A stretch of DNA of 64,000 nt from Tretioscincus oriximinensis (GCA_022410635.1 JAJVDF010000126.1:310001-374000), one strand, 5' to 3'; counted from the stretch's first letter, positions 1 to 11,780 are shown. The notes: generated by a model from the letters alone, not told the origin. Numbers and translations are program-made.

Positions 1-107
1 ATCAAGGATGGAAGAGACTGCAACTTTCTGTCCCTATGACGTTTTTAAATAACTATAATCATCCCACTGAAATTCAATCTTATTACTTATTCTTTATGTT
101 GCTTAAT

Positions 108-352
108 ATTTATTTATTTGTACTTATATCCTATACCCGAAGGTTTCAGGGCGGCCGACCATAGGGTGGTGCACATAGCTTTTGTTGCTTTCTCCACAAC
201 AGACACCCTGTAGAATAGGTGGGGCTGAGAGTGTTCAAAGAACTGTGACTGGCCCAAGGTCACCCAGCTGGCTTTCGTGGAGGAGTGAGGAATCGAACTG
301 GGAGACTACCAGCTATGAGTCCAACACTCTAACCACTACACCAAACTGGCTC
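108..352 (-). repeat. tRNA-derived SINE (squamate type)
   Basis: Read on the - strand it starts GAGAGCCAGTTTGGTGTAGTGG, with an A-box-like TGGTGTAGTGG and a B-box GTTCGATTCC (complement near 290-299), then a CTGGGTGACCTTGGGCCAGTCACAG body. The tail is CGGCCGCCCTGAAACCTTCGG followed by a TATAAATAAATA-like end. This tRNA head plus tail layout is widespread in squamates. The family name is not assigned. Confidence 0.85.
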
Positions 353-736
353 TCTAATAGGGCTGTCAGGCTTATGAACTACATGGATTTTTGCTAACTG
401 TGTGTGCAAATTGGTAGGAATTTCTAACTGAAGCAACTCAATCTCCCTTTTTTTCATTTTAAAAGCAGCCTGACAGATGGTGTCATTTTTTGTGTTGCTA
501 CTGTTTCAGCTATAGGCTGATAGACTTTGACAGGTTTTGAGGAGGCCTTTGTGCTCTGGCTAATATTAAAATGAAGAGCCTGATATTCCAGATAAATGGT
601 TACTTTAGCTCACATTCATGCCCTGCATTATTACACATTTGGTCTCTTGCACTTTTTCAAATGTTTATGTGATTTGGAAGAGCAAGGCTGTTGATGGAAT
701 CCTTATTGAACAGTTTGCAAAGTTCAGGGGATTTAA

Positions 737-820
737 ATATACTGCTCAAAACAATTAAGGGAACACTTTAACATAACAGTGTATGTTAAAGTGTTCCCTT
801 AATTGTTTTGAGCAGTATAT
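737..820. mobile_element. Perfect hairpin element, copy 1
   Basis: Two 39-nt arms (737-775 and 782-820) are exact reverse complements around a 6-nt spacer. The ends read ATATACTGCTCAAAACAATT. A second copy with the same arms lies at 16005-16081. TA-flanked, transposon-end-like sequence suggests a Tc1/mariner-type remnant reduced to its two ends; the family is inference. Confidence 0.8.
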
Positions 821-1162
821 TTCAAAGTGGCAATTATCCTGGATTTAGTGGGCAATCTGGAGAATTGGTATTTTCATTCATTAAAATACATTTATAGAAT
901 TCATACCAGAAAAATCACTATTTGTTTGAATTTCATGCTACACAGTCTGCAATTTTTATTTCCTTCCCTTAGCACCTTTTTGTAAGAAGATAGAGTAGGA
1001 TAGATTATATCCGTACATGCAACAATTTATAGTTTTACATAATGATTTAATTATGCAAACCAATACAGTTATTGGACACAATTCTTTTCAATACATTAAC
1101 AAGCACTCTCAATCAAGGAACTATAAACAGTAAATTGTGGCAGACTCCTGGCTCACTACGTG

Positions 1163-1714
1163 TAGGCTGACCAGATGCCCCCTTTTTTTGGGGGGGGGGA
1201 ACATGGTTTTGGGGTGTCTACCCACCCTCCTGGGGGGGGGGGAGAGAGCACCATTTCCCCAGTTTTTGCTGAGAATTTTTTTTTTGAAAAAAAATACTTT
1301 TTTTGATTTTTTTTTCTTTTTGAAAAAAAATTCACTGCAGCACAGCTAGGGGGTTCTGCCATCTGAGACCAGCTACTGAAGGCACCCTCCCCTCAGTAAA
1401 AAATAAACATTCTCACACACTTCAATTTTTTTAAAAAAATTGCTGCACCGCCACTAGGTTGTTCTGGCAACTGGGGGCAGCTTCTGAAGGCACCTCCCTC
1501 TCTGTAAAAATTAAAAAATTCTGATGTACTCCAAAAATTCTCAGTTTTAAAATTCTCACACAGTTAAAAAAATTCTCATATGCTTCACCGATTTCTTGGG
1601 CAGGAATTTTGGAAGGGAATGCATGTTGGTGGGTAATTTGCATATTTATGAATATGCAAATTAGCATTAATATTAATTACCCCGGTTTGGGTCTCAGAAA
1701 ATCTGGTCAGTCTA
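1163..1714 (+). mobile_element. Non-autonomous hAT-like element, TAGGCTGACCAG family, copy A
   Basis: Terminal inverted repeats TAGGCTGACCAG (1163-1174) and CTGGTCAGTCTA (1703-1714). The interior has G/T homopolymer runs and two degenerate blocks of the form CTGCACCNCCACTAGG...TCTGTAAAAA. It is collinear with the copy at 10030-10595. The target duplication here is not clear (about 8 bp, decayed). Confidence 0.8.
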
Positions 1715-1740
1715 CTTATGGGCACCTCCATATAGTTTAT

Positions 1741-2202
1741 TAGTAGGAATGCAAAAATGGTTTGCCATTGCCTACTTCTAGGGAAATGGTGAGGCAAGTG
1801 AGGGGCTAGTATCGGACTCAACAGAGAAAAACCACGAGAAAAATATGAGCTCCCTCCATCATTGAAGACTGACCTAAGATTTTGCCTCAGTGGAGCTTTT
1901 CCTTCATTCAACACATTAATTATACACACTGCATGGTTGATGTCGGGTCATACGAGGGCCTGACAAAGTTAATTTGAAATTTGCTATAACTGGTTGGAGA
2001 TAGCCGCTCAGTTTTCTTTGTATCACTCTTTTGAGCTTCCATTATTGATTTGAACATTAATATAGACTTTGTATCTACCAACAATGTGTAGCTGTGTGGG
2101 GCTCATATTTTTCTCGTGGTACTTCGAGAGATAGACTGAGATCAAACCAGGAATTATCAGATATCCAAGCACTTTGCTTTACTACTGAGCTACAGCTATT
2201 AG
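1741..2202 (-). repeat. tRNA-derived SINE interrupted by an inserted element
   Basis: On the - strand the head reads TAGCTGTAGCTCAGTAGTAAAGCA (A box, TAGCTCAGTAGT) with a B box GGTTTGATCTC near 2139-2149. The body GCCATTGCCTACTTCT lies on the other side of the 1831-2120 insertion. Related copies are near 21195-21262 and 45275-45480. Confidence 0.7.
1831..2120. mobile_element. 290-bp element with perfect 20-bp terminal inverted repeats, inside a SINE
   Basis: The ends ACCACGAGAAAAATATGAGC (1831-1850) and its exact complement (2101-2120) bound an AT-rich interior with no open frame of note. It splits a tRNA SINE whose two parts are at about 1741-1830 and 2121-2202. No clean target duplication is seen, so class is undetermined. 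Confidence 0.6.
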
Positions 2203-2282
2203 ATACATAAATAAATCTCAAGAATGAACAATAATACATTTAAACTCTTATACGCTATTTGTCAAGTAAATAGGTGCATACC

Positions 2283-2536
2283 CAGGGCGTTTTTTGTGAT
2301 GGTACGCGCCGGTACACAGTACCGGCACCTTTTATTTAGGCGGGGGGGGGGGGNGGCNGNGGNGGTNGCGGCAGNGGCGGGNGGNGTTAGGGGNGGNGGC
2401 GGCAGCGNCGGCTAACGCACCGCCACCGCCGCTAACGCCATCCCCCCACCGCTAACGCAGTCCCTCCCCGCCGCTAACGCTGCCCCCCCTCGCCCGCGTT
2501 AGTACCGTCACCTTTTTTTCTAGAAAAAAAGCACTG
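2283..2536 (+). mobile_element. Non-autonomous hAT element with GC-rich core, copy 1
   Basis: The element runs CAGGGC...GCACTG with an exact 8-bp target duplication TGCATACC (2275-2282 and 2537-2544). Subterminal CCGGTACACAGTACCGGCACC is present. The core is a CG-rich array of units like CCGCTAACG and contains most of the window's clustered N bases, so its true length is uncertain. Confidence 0.9.
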
Positions 2537-5328
2537 TGCATACCCATCAATATCCAATATATAAATATTTTTTCAACGGCAAACATTTATAGACGGATCC
2601 CCCAGGCAACTCCCAGTTAGCAGAAAAGATGTTTCCGTGGGTTGGATTGATTGCAGATTGGCTAAGAAGACATTCTCTTGCCCAGGGCTGGTTGCATTCA
2701 GGCTGTGAGTTGTAGTCTGCAGGGCAAAGTCCTGCATGCGCATGCTGGGTCAAAAAGACTGCCTGCTGCTCAGACTACACTTCCCAGTAGACCCCACTGC
2801 CAGCACAACAACTGCTCCCGTTTCAGTTTCTCCACATTTTGACTTCTTCTGTTGCTACTGCTACTACTTTGTGAAGCTCCTAAGCAACCAAGTTTTTAAA
2901 TAAGCACTTGTCATCATGAAAAAATCGTGTAGAAAAGCAGGCAGAAATACACCTGATATCCATAAAACAAGAAACAAAAATTATGTCTGACGATGAAAAA
3001 CCAGAATTTGGTTGTTCATTATTGTTGACAGCTGGCACCCTGTCTGTAATGCGTGATGCCAGAAGTTCTCTGTAAAGATGTTTGCAGGCATATTTTGAAC
3101 CTTATCATGATATAATAATCATCAACAATTTAGAAGCAATTACAAGTTTATTAATTGCTCAGAAGAAAAAGGTGTCTCAGGGGAAACTGAAGAAGCAGAA
3201 ACTGATAGCCTAAGAATAAGAAATTAGATTACTAATAAAAACAAAGTTTGTTAAAAAAAGTTTATTGAACCAATAATTAGATGCACTTATTCAGAATAAG
3301 AACCAGATCACTTTCCTATATCTATCCTTTGAGATTCAAAATTTTGCAACCTAAATATTTCTACTAACATTAAAATCAATTAGATTTATTGCTAGTCATT
3401 AATTGGCAGTTTTGGAAAAGACAGAAAAGTAGAAATATAAAAATTAAAATTAATTATGGTAATAGTATTGAAATTAAGATATTGTGCTACTTAAAGTGAT
3501 TTCTGGTTTAGAGGTTATTATATTATTAAAATAAAAGCAGCAGCAACAACTATTTCTCCTGAGTTTGATAGCACTCTCTAAATAAAAAAACACTAACCAA
3601 AGAGAACAATCTTAGTTACTGACAGTGATAATACTTTTAATTAACGTTTACATCTGTTTGAGCAGAAGAATATAAGATCTTAATCTCATATGACTACTCA
3701 TATTAGCAGGGTGGTCCTGTTCTGTTTAGCCGGCATATGAATACAGCACTGATAGACTCTACTTTAAATTGATTTAGTTTTCCAGCCAATTTTGTTCTAT
3801 AGTAATTGCAAGACAACATTAATTATTTATTATTTTCAAATCATAGNTTGTCTTCATTTATAATAATCTAACATCAATGATTTCCTAGTTCAAAGATCTC
3901 AATATACGTTTATTAACACAACTAAAATGGCAGAATTGCCCCAACTTGAATCTGTATAGGAATAGTTTTGGCTGATGTCAGGTTGAATGTTCAATAGGAA
4001 GGTCCGTCGTTCCTGCTAATATGTGCAGATTCCATAAATTGTGTAATCTTTAGAGCCACGTTCATATTTTGCCTTAGTTCACCCTGGGAAAGTATTTCAA
4101 CTGCAACTTGGTGCATTTCCAAAATGCTTCCCCCAATTTAGATCAGTCAGAATCAGAGCAGGACACCATACGTTATGCTTCAATGTGCTGGTCCCCTTGT
4201 CTCTGGTACACTGGTCAGCCAGGAAAAACCCACACGGGTCTTCACCAATATCTCGATATAAGTCCTGGAACATGTTCCATTTCAATGCAGATGGATTGGC
4301 CCAGGGCAGGTTGTCTCTTCCACTCCAATTTGTGGAATCAGGGAGAGGCTTGAAGAGCACTGGATGCCACATTTTATAGTAAATGTTGAAATACTGTTAA
4401 ATTCAGCCAGGTGATGATAAAGATGTTTTCAAGTTGANTGTGATTCCTAAACGAAGTAGTGTTTAAGTCATGGTATTTACAGCATCCACACAAGTTATGT
4501 TGACATTTCCTGCAAAGACTTTTCTGTTTTGCTTTCATTATGAGCATAAAACCTCCTATAAGAGTTGAGGTTTATACAAAGATTATAGAATATTTTTAAG
4601 CAAGCAGGTACAGAGCAAAATAGAAGGGAAGCTTAGTAAGAATTCAGATGGTTGCCTTTTGCTCAGACCAAACATGTGAATCAAATACACAATATTATCA
4701 AAAGTATTACCTGCATTCAATTGTGTGGTGGGTGAGCAAATGCAATCAAACACTTAGTTTAACAACCACTCAGATTTTTTAATTAAAGGGTGATCAATAC
4801 TTATTGCCATTATTTCTACTCAAATGGTCATCAGGCAAAATACAGAAGACTGGTATTACAAATGATCGCTTCTCCTTTCAAACCTTCCAGCTTCTGTTAG
4901 AGTTACCACATGGACAGGAAAAAGTGATTCCCCACTTTTGGTAATATAAGTTGTACCTGGTGTGAAAATTCTTCTATGTTATATACATTAAAGGTGTGAA
5001 GTTTTAGNTTGGCTTTTATGTGGTAACCCTGTTCTAGGTACGTCAAATTTTCACTGAAAGGTAAATATTTTCAGGACATTGTGATGAAAATATAGTTCAT
5101 CTGTGGTTGCAAGGAAATACTTTTCAATTTTGACAGGTAAATTTTATGTTGGTGTCTTCTCAAAAAATGCTTCTGGATTTAAGGGCTGAAAACGCTCAGA
5201 GATATGTGTGTGGAGATCCAAAGATGAGAGCTTTGTTTTGTAAAAATTCTACTAGAGGCATTCATATCCGTAAGCTTGGATCTTTAAAGTGTATATATAA
5301 TTTTGTATTGGAATATTTCGTTCTATAG

Positions 5329-5490
5329 CCCTGAACAGATCCAGAGAATTTGCCTCAAGACCAGGTGTCTGCCCATCTACAGAAGCAAAAACACTGAATA
5401 CTTCATGTACGTTGGATACAGATTGCCCAGGACAAAAAAAATGTTGTAACACTTCTAATGGAACTACTTGTACAGATCCAGTACCAGATG
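5329..5490 (+). CDS. UMODL1: UMODL1 exon: WAP domain
   Basis: AG acceptor at 5327-5328, GT donor at 5491; the exon is phase 1-1. It encodes a whey-acidic-protein fold core with the diagnostic DTDCPGQKKCC segment. Spacing between the cysteines matches the family (five residues between C3 and C4, five between C4 and C5, then the CC pair, and seven to the last cysteine). Only six cysteines are present; those at positions C2 and C7, which pair in the four-disulfide core, are both absent. Two sequons (NTS, NGT) flank the missing C7 position. Antiprotease activity is common in this family but cannot be assumed here. Confidence 0.9.
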
Positions 5491-6024
5491 GTATAGTATT
5501 TTGTATACATTATTTTCTTCCAAGTGATCATGATCTAATAAAAATCATACAAACCAATATCAAAGACTACCTAGATCATTTAAAGTTAATTGTATTCATT
5601 ATTAGGAGTAAATAATTGTGCATGTTATACATGTCCAGTATATTCATTAGAATTCCAAAAAAATCAAAGTAAGAGGTTTTATTATTAAACCCTTGAGTAG
5701 AGTACTATATGAATGTTTTCCATTGTAATAGGCGTATAAACATTTTGTTGTTGTTGTTGGGTACTCTTGATTCGTGATCAACTCTTGGGTGACTGTAAAG
5801 ACACCTCNTTATGCAGATTTCTTGGCAGTATTCCAGATTCATGTTAGAGTACTCTGTTTTATGTCAGGTTGGTGAGAGGAAGGGATTCATGGCACCTTGG
5901 GCAGGGTGACCCTTGGTTTACTCCCCCTTGCATTATTTAAATGCCCACAAAAACAACTTCAGTAAATATAACTGTAAAGACTGAGAATGCTTTCCTATAA
6001 ATGGTCCCTTCATTTTAATTTCAG

Positions 6025-6140
6025 AACATTCAGTAAGAAAATATTGGTATAATGTGTCAGTTCTGGTGAAAATGGATTTCAGTGACTTGAACAGAGTGGA
6101 TCCAAAACTTCTGACTCATTCACGGCTTTTGCACTCCTTG
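6025..6140 (+). CDS. UMODL1: UMODL1 exon: SEA domain 1, first half
   Basis: Acceptor ttcag at 6020-6024, donor gtatga at 6141; phase 1-0. It reads YWYNVSVLVKMDFSDL and continues to HSRLLHSL. This resembles the region after the WAP domain in mammalian UMODL1, from memory of that protein. It is too short and uses the wrong frame for a simple ORF scan, and was found by requiring a phase-1 continuation of the WAP exon. Phase (1-0) and size (116 bp) match the first-half exons of SEA 2 and SEA 3 (113 bp each), which supports an SEA origin. Confidence 0.85.
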
Positions 6141-8598
6141 GTATGAATGAATAAATTTTCATTTTTCTNTTTTGGTTTTTTTCCCTGCTGCTGGTGTCTG
6201 AGGGCACAGCAGAGCCTACATAGATTCTTTGACTGCCACCTTCTGGTCTTAAAAGTAATCAAGAAAAAAAATCCTCTTTCATGCATTCGCTCATGACAGC
6301 ACACACATGTCACTGTCATCATCAAATGTACACTGTCTTTCCACAAAATTGCTCAAGTTGATTTACAGCAGAGAAGGGAATACAACAGGACTTAGGTAAA
6401 ACAAAACTTTACAATATATATCAAACAGAAAGCACAAGCCTAACATAAAGCACTTTAGCTCCATGAAAAAAAATCTGAGCAGGATCTCAGCTTCTCCCAT
6501 AGAGACCTGCCCTCACCCTATCATGTTACAGACTGTCAGAAATATAGGGCCAGACCCATCCTAATTTCAAGCGTCTTAGTTTCAAGGGATGAACAGAACT
6601 GATATGAGTGACAGATATTATGTGGATTTGCTTGAAAAAATAATTCAAGCAGATGCTTCACCTAATCTAATCAAGCACAACCCACCAGTTATTTTCCACT
6701 AGTTGACAATCTCTACTTATTGGACCAATGAAGAAATGGATTTGTTCAGCAGATAGGTCTCTCTTTTTTTTAAAGACAGGGATACAAACTGTAGTGCCAA
6801 GGAGCTTACTTAGAAATTTTAAGTGACCAGTACATATGGTCACCTTATGCTGGCCTGACTATTTTTACATTTAATCCAAATGGAAAATTGAGTGGTTGTG
6901 CAGAGTTCTGATGGGAACTTGGGGTTCCAGTAAATGCTGAGAAATGCAATTTTTGTTTATTCAGCACTGACTTCAGTTCCATCACAGTGAAGTTCCGCCT
7001 GTCAGAATGTCACAAATCAAGGAATGATTTGGGACAGGAAAACTCCTGGTCAATGGGGTTCTCCCCAGCTACTGGGAGCTCATTAAAGCTGAGCCCTGAT
7101 AACACTAATCCTCTCAATCTGCCCTAATCCTGCCATGAAAGAATTAGGGCTAAACAGGTGTCTCTGGATGGGGGTCTTCTGGGNTTTNGGAGTCTGTCCA
7201 GAGCACCCCCAAGCATCGGCCACACTGAAATGGCAGGGATCTCTTCCCATTGCCACTGCTGCTTTAGACAGCAGTTTGAAATTCCTACTGCTGCTACTAT
7301 CTAAAGTATTAGGAGCAATGGGAGAAAAAAATCCATAGTGTCCCTCACCAATGGTGTGAATAATGCTTAAAGGGAGGGGTGAGAGGGAGGGAAGGATGGG
7401 GAAGAGGGGGTGAAGGAGAGGGAGAAGTTGGTGGATGGAAGGAAGGCATTCTGAAGTTGAATGATGGTGGAGGGGGAACCTGGCTTTTAAATGGATTCTT
7501 CTTCCTCAACTTCCCTCCCCCCCCTCCCCCCAACAGGCTGAAAGGTAATCAATGAGCAAGGCANGCTTGGCATCTTCCTTCTTCCCAATGCTACTGCACA
7601 GCAGTGGCTCCCCTTCTCCCCTTTCTCCTTCCAGGGCAGCTGTGCAAAGAGCCTGGAGCAGCAGCAACAGCAATTAAAGATGTCCTGGACCCCCTCCTCA
7701 TCCTCCCACCTCTGAACTAGAGGCAGTTGCTGCTGCACATCTTGTCCAACATTCCTTCGTTTTACAAAGCGTTCCCTTGGGACCCCCAACTATTTCGAAG
7801 ATGTCTTTCCTGGTTGAGGTGCTTTAAAAAACAGCCATAGACAACTGCTGCAGTCTCACTCCTGCCATCTGCTTTTGCAGAGCGGACATGGATCTCTAGG
7901 TGACCCTCTGGCAGCCAACAAAGCTCTACAAAAATGCTTGTGGCTAATTCTCTCTGTGCACATTTTCTGCCATTGCCTAAGAATTTTTGTGCTTTATTTT
8001 AAAGGAGCTAAACAATAGGGGCCGGGGGAGTAACTTTGATTCTCCCCCCTGCCCATGTTCCTGTTAAAGTTGTTTTGTTGAGGAGGAAGAAACGTGAAGT
8101 CAATTCTGATTCACTTCACTTTTCTCCCAACCATTTTTGGGAATGCAGCAGTAGAAGAGTAAAGTAAAAGATGCAGAAATGAAGACAGTGTTCTGGGGTT
8201 GCCTTGACTTGGAATGAACTGGGAAGCATAGGTTTGGAATAGGAATTTAATAGTGCANTCCAATAAGAGAATATCTCTCTGTCTGGCAAAAAGATCTGCA
8301 TGTCTTGAAATGGCCCCNGATATCAAGCTTCTCAATCCCACAGAGGTCATTGGCTTCATTGGATCCATCTGGCTAGTTTATTTACAAATATTAGAGAGAT
8401 ATGTGTTTCATCTTGTACTGAGTATGCAAAGCCTTCATCGTTTATGTCTGCCCGTGTTCATAATGTTCTAAACATTAATATCATTTTGCAATGATTTATG
8501 CAAATTCTTAGGATAGAGAGAAAGGAAGAAATAATATTAACTATTACTAGTAATNGTACCGTGATACCTCATATCAAATATTTTATATCTTTTTACAG

Positions 8599-8791
8599 AT
8601 CACTGGAGCATTGTGGCCCTTGAATGTCTCAGTGTATCATATCCAAACCATACAAGCAGAACATTATCATGAGACTTTAGTTTCTCAAGTTCTGGTTGGC
8701 CTTCCACAGTTGGTTCCACTGGCGAATGTTTCTTCCATGTTAAAGGACATCGTGATGAGAATATATGAAGTTATCGACATAGTTGTACAAG
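8599..8791 (+). CDS. UMODL1: UMODL1 exon: SEA domain 1, second half
   Basis: Acceptor tttttacag ends at 8598; the donor is a weak gttgct at 8792; phase 0-1. It encodes WPLNVSVYHIQTIQA, then a GLPQLVPLANVSSMLKD segment and IYEVIDIVVQ. The last part is the conserved lead-in to the EGF position in UMODL1. The phases equal those of the other two SEA second-half exons (220 and 214 bp). No classical GSVVV-type autocleavage motif is evident. Confidence 0.88.
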
Positions 8792-9177
8792 GTTGCTGTA
8801 GTTTAAATCCTTTAAACACATCATTGTATAAATGAATATTGTAGAAAATCACAGAATTAGGAATGTGTGTTCAGAAGCAGAGATTGTCAAATAACTATGT
8901 ACCCTTGAATGATTGGTGGCAAAAGAAAACAGGAGTTATGTACTAGTAAGAGATTAGTTTTAATATTGGCTGCTGGGGGTTTCTATGTATTCTGACAGCT
9001 GCTGAAATTCCCTTTAGTATGTATGTGATTGAGATGAACACACAGAGAGGAACTTGATGGCATTTTTTGGAAAAGAATATGACCGAATACACAATCTACA
9101 TTTTACTGTAGGTTTTCCTTATTCAGAAAATATTGAAAAACATCTCTTTTGGAAAGCAAAGGTTTATTTATTTTTAA

Positions 9178-9470
9178 TTTTTTAATTTATATTTCTACAC
9201 TGCCCTATACCTGAAGGTTGATTAACAATAAAAATCAAATTAATGTATTTATTTATTTTATTTATTTAAAATTATTTATATTACACCCTTCACCAATGGT
9301 GCCAGGGCGGGTAACAAAAGAACAAGAAAACAACAATAACAATATTCATAAAACATTTAAAAAGATCCATACCCTCCTACCTTCCCTCCTTGCACCCACC
9401 CACCTTGGAAGGACAGAATGCAGAATGTAGAGGAGGGAGAGCAGTATTTTCAGCCAAAGGTCAGATTAAA
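9178..9470. repeat. LINE-like 3' tail fragments
   Basis: Contains two copies of the 'tatattacacccttcaccaatggtgccagggcgg' type tail motif and a 'cagccaaaggtcagattaaagaggtgc' block that recurs at about 26040-26075. It ends 60 bp before an UMODL1 exon. Probably L2/CR1-type LINE 3' debris. Confidence 0.55.
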
Positions 9471-9532
9471 GAGGTGCATATTTAGTATTTTAGAAATACT
9501 TATGCCTTGTTTCTTTTTGCTTTTTGCAACAG

Positions 9533-9646
9533 ATCTAGACGCAGGATATCAAAATGTTCTGTTTAAAGACAAAAATTACTCTGTTCTGTTGACAAATGTA
9601 ACATCTGCATTGCAAAAAATTGACAGATCAATGGATTTAGGATGTG
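9533..9646 (+). CDS. UMODL1: UMODL1 exon: EGF-position exon lacking EGF cysteines
   Basis: Acceptor caacag ends at 9532, donor gtaagt-like at 9647; phase 1-1, 38 codons, open throughout. The exon starts with DLDA where a calcium-binding EGF would start with DxDEC, and has a single cysteine near its end (DLGC). It lies between SEA 1 and FN3-1, where I recall an EGF-like segment in mammalian UMODL1. It is therefore read as a degenerated EGF module that keeps splice sites and frame. A lineage-specific exon of other origin is possible. Confidence 0.75.
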
Positions 9647-10029
9647 GTAAGTTACTTTTTAAAAATCATTCTAATTGTTTTTCTATTCTGCTTCATTTTC
9701 TTTTACAGTCAGATTAGGGATGTAACTTGTCATTTTTTAAAAAGGACAGATTTTGATGCTTATCTGTGCACTTTTTTATTACCAACCATATGATTTAATT
9801 ACTTTATCTATTTTATATTTTACATTTATATCCAGCCCTATTCCCAAGTGTCTCAGAAAAGTCTACAATAAAATAAATATGGAAGTTTGTTTTGCCCTCC
9901 TCACTAGATATATTAACCTACTGCACAGTTTTAAGTGGCCTGTTATTTTCTCTGAAATAATTTTTCCTGGAAGTTTGAGATGGTTTGAAGGGTCAGAAAA
10001 CTGATGGATCAACAATCATTTGGAGTAGT

Positions 10030-10595
10030 TAGGATGACCAGGTCCCCCCCAAAAAAGGGGGGACCTGGTCAGCCTAACTACTCCCGGTTTGGGGGTGTCT
10101 ACCCCACCGTCACAGGGGGGGGGGGGATTTCCCCAGTTTTTGCTGGGGAAAAAAAAAATTAAAAAAAAATTTTTTTGAATTTTTTTTACTGCAGCACCAT
10201 TAGGGACTCTGGCATCTGAGACCAGCTCCTGAAGGCACCTTCCCCTCAGTAAAAATAAAAATTCTCACTTCAAAACCTTCTCGCACACTTCAAAAAAAAT
10301 TATTTTTATTTTTTTAAAATGCTGCACCACCACTAGGGGGTTCTGGCAACTGGGGACAGCTTCTGAAGGCACTTTCCTCTCTGTAAAAAAATAAAAAAAT
10401 TCTGATGTACTCCAAAAATTCTCAGTTTGAAAATTCTCACATAGTTAAAAAAATTCTCACATGCTTCATCGATTTGTCGGGCAGGAATTTTGGAAGCGAA
10501 TGCATGTTGGTGGGTAATTTGCATATTTATGAATATGCAAATTAGCATTAATATTAATTACCCCTGTTTGGGTCTCAGAAAATCTGGTCAGGCTA
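10030..10595 (+). mobile_element. Non-autonomous hAT-like element, TAGGCTGACCAG family, copy B
   Basis: The ends are TAGGATGACCAG and CTGGTCAGGCTA. An exact 8-bp target duplication GGAGTAGT flanks it (10022-10029 and 10596-10603), the hallmark of hAT insertion. It has no coding capacity. Its left end carries an extra fold-back (10022-10084). Confidence 0.88.
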
Positions 10596-11780
10596 GGAGT
10601 AGTTGTATTACCAAAACAAAAACTGTATTTCCGCTAATGGTATTCTGGGAAGGTTGCTTCTGGTAAAGAAAAAAGCCTTCCACATTGGAACAGTTTGTCC
10701 TATGCCAAAGTTCCACTGATTTGCAGTAACCTTTGTTCCTTTTTATCTCTGTGCCTCTAACAATCTAATTGGTCAGCTGTAATCCTGACCATTTAACCCT
10801 TGGGGCCAACAGTAAACAGTCCCAGCAGTTCTTCATATACCTGGAAGCATTTCTGACGTATATGGAACAAGGGGTACATTTTGTTTTAATGAGAGGTTTT
10901 CGACTTCAACATATGAACAGTTTGTCAGATTCTCAAATCAATCTTACTGTAACCTTAGATGGGTATTCCTGAACTGTCTACTTTTTATGACTTGGGTAGA
11001 AGGTCTTTGCCAGTGTTTTCCAATTTGCGACATCCTTATGAGTGGATTTTGTGTCTAAAACTTATTTTTTATTAGGTTCTGTTTAGACTCGTATTTTATT
11101 TTGTTTATTGGTCTGCATGATATTTGAATTACTATTTGTGATCAAGAAACTGGTGATTATTTTGCTTAAGTAATGTGTATCACAGCTACATTTTATATTA
11201 AAAATAATTTCCCTTTCCTTTTATGTGCCTCACAGTCCCTTGGCACCTTCTGTTGCACCCAAAAAAGAATACATACCAGTTAACGGATCTGCAATTTTAT
11301 CTGCACTTTTTATATAGCAAAAAAAGGCTCAAAAGCACCAGATTAGTCTAGTATTCCCATCCTGCCTCTAAGTCATGTTAAAGACAGAAGGTGCATTTGC
11401 AAAGTTTGTTTTGAATCTCAGTCTCAATTGATTTCCTTTATTAATGTATATGCATGCAGCCAAAGAAGACAATAAGGTGCATCTTTACAACTTCAAGATC
11501 CTGAATGAAATAAAAGGATTTATGATTTTTTCCAAACTCTATATAGCATACAGTTAAAATGTTATTGACCCCAATTTAGGGTTGTCATACGTCATATATT
11601 TTACAGACAATCTGTGATTTTTACAGAGTCATCTGTCCCCCCCCCCCCCCCAAATAACAGTCTGTGATTATAGGAGTGCCAGAGGAGTCTAAATTGTGTT
11701 GTGGTTTGGAGTCTTGTACTGTGGCAACTCTAAATTAATTTCATAAAATAAAGGTATATTTCTAATAATTACTGTTGCAG

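Larger units (their letters stand above)
1..5328. other. UMODL1 upstream intronic DNA, no exon recognised
   Basis: I read this as intron(s) between the EMI-encoding part and the WAP exon. It holds a SINE (about 108-352), a perfect hairpin (737-820), an hAT copy (1163-1714), an inverted-repeat element inside a second SINE (about 1741-2202) and a GC-rich hAT copy (2283-2536). Bases 2540-5328 are AT-rich with no exon or repeat I can name. Candidate AG acceptors here gave no EMI-like cysteine-rich translation. Confidence 0.5.

Noticed and set aside
1..5328. Search for UMODL1 signal-peptide and EMI exons upstream of the WAP exon.
   Set aside because: Translations after candidate acceptors had no EMI cysteine pattern and ended quickly; these exons are taken to lie outside the window.
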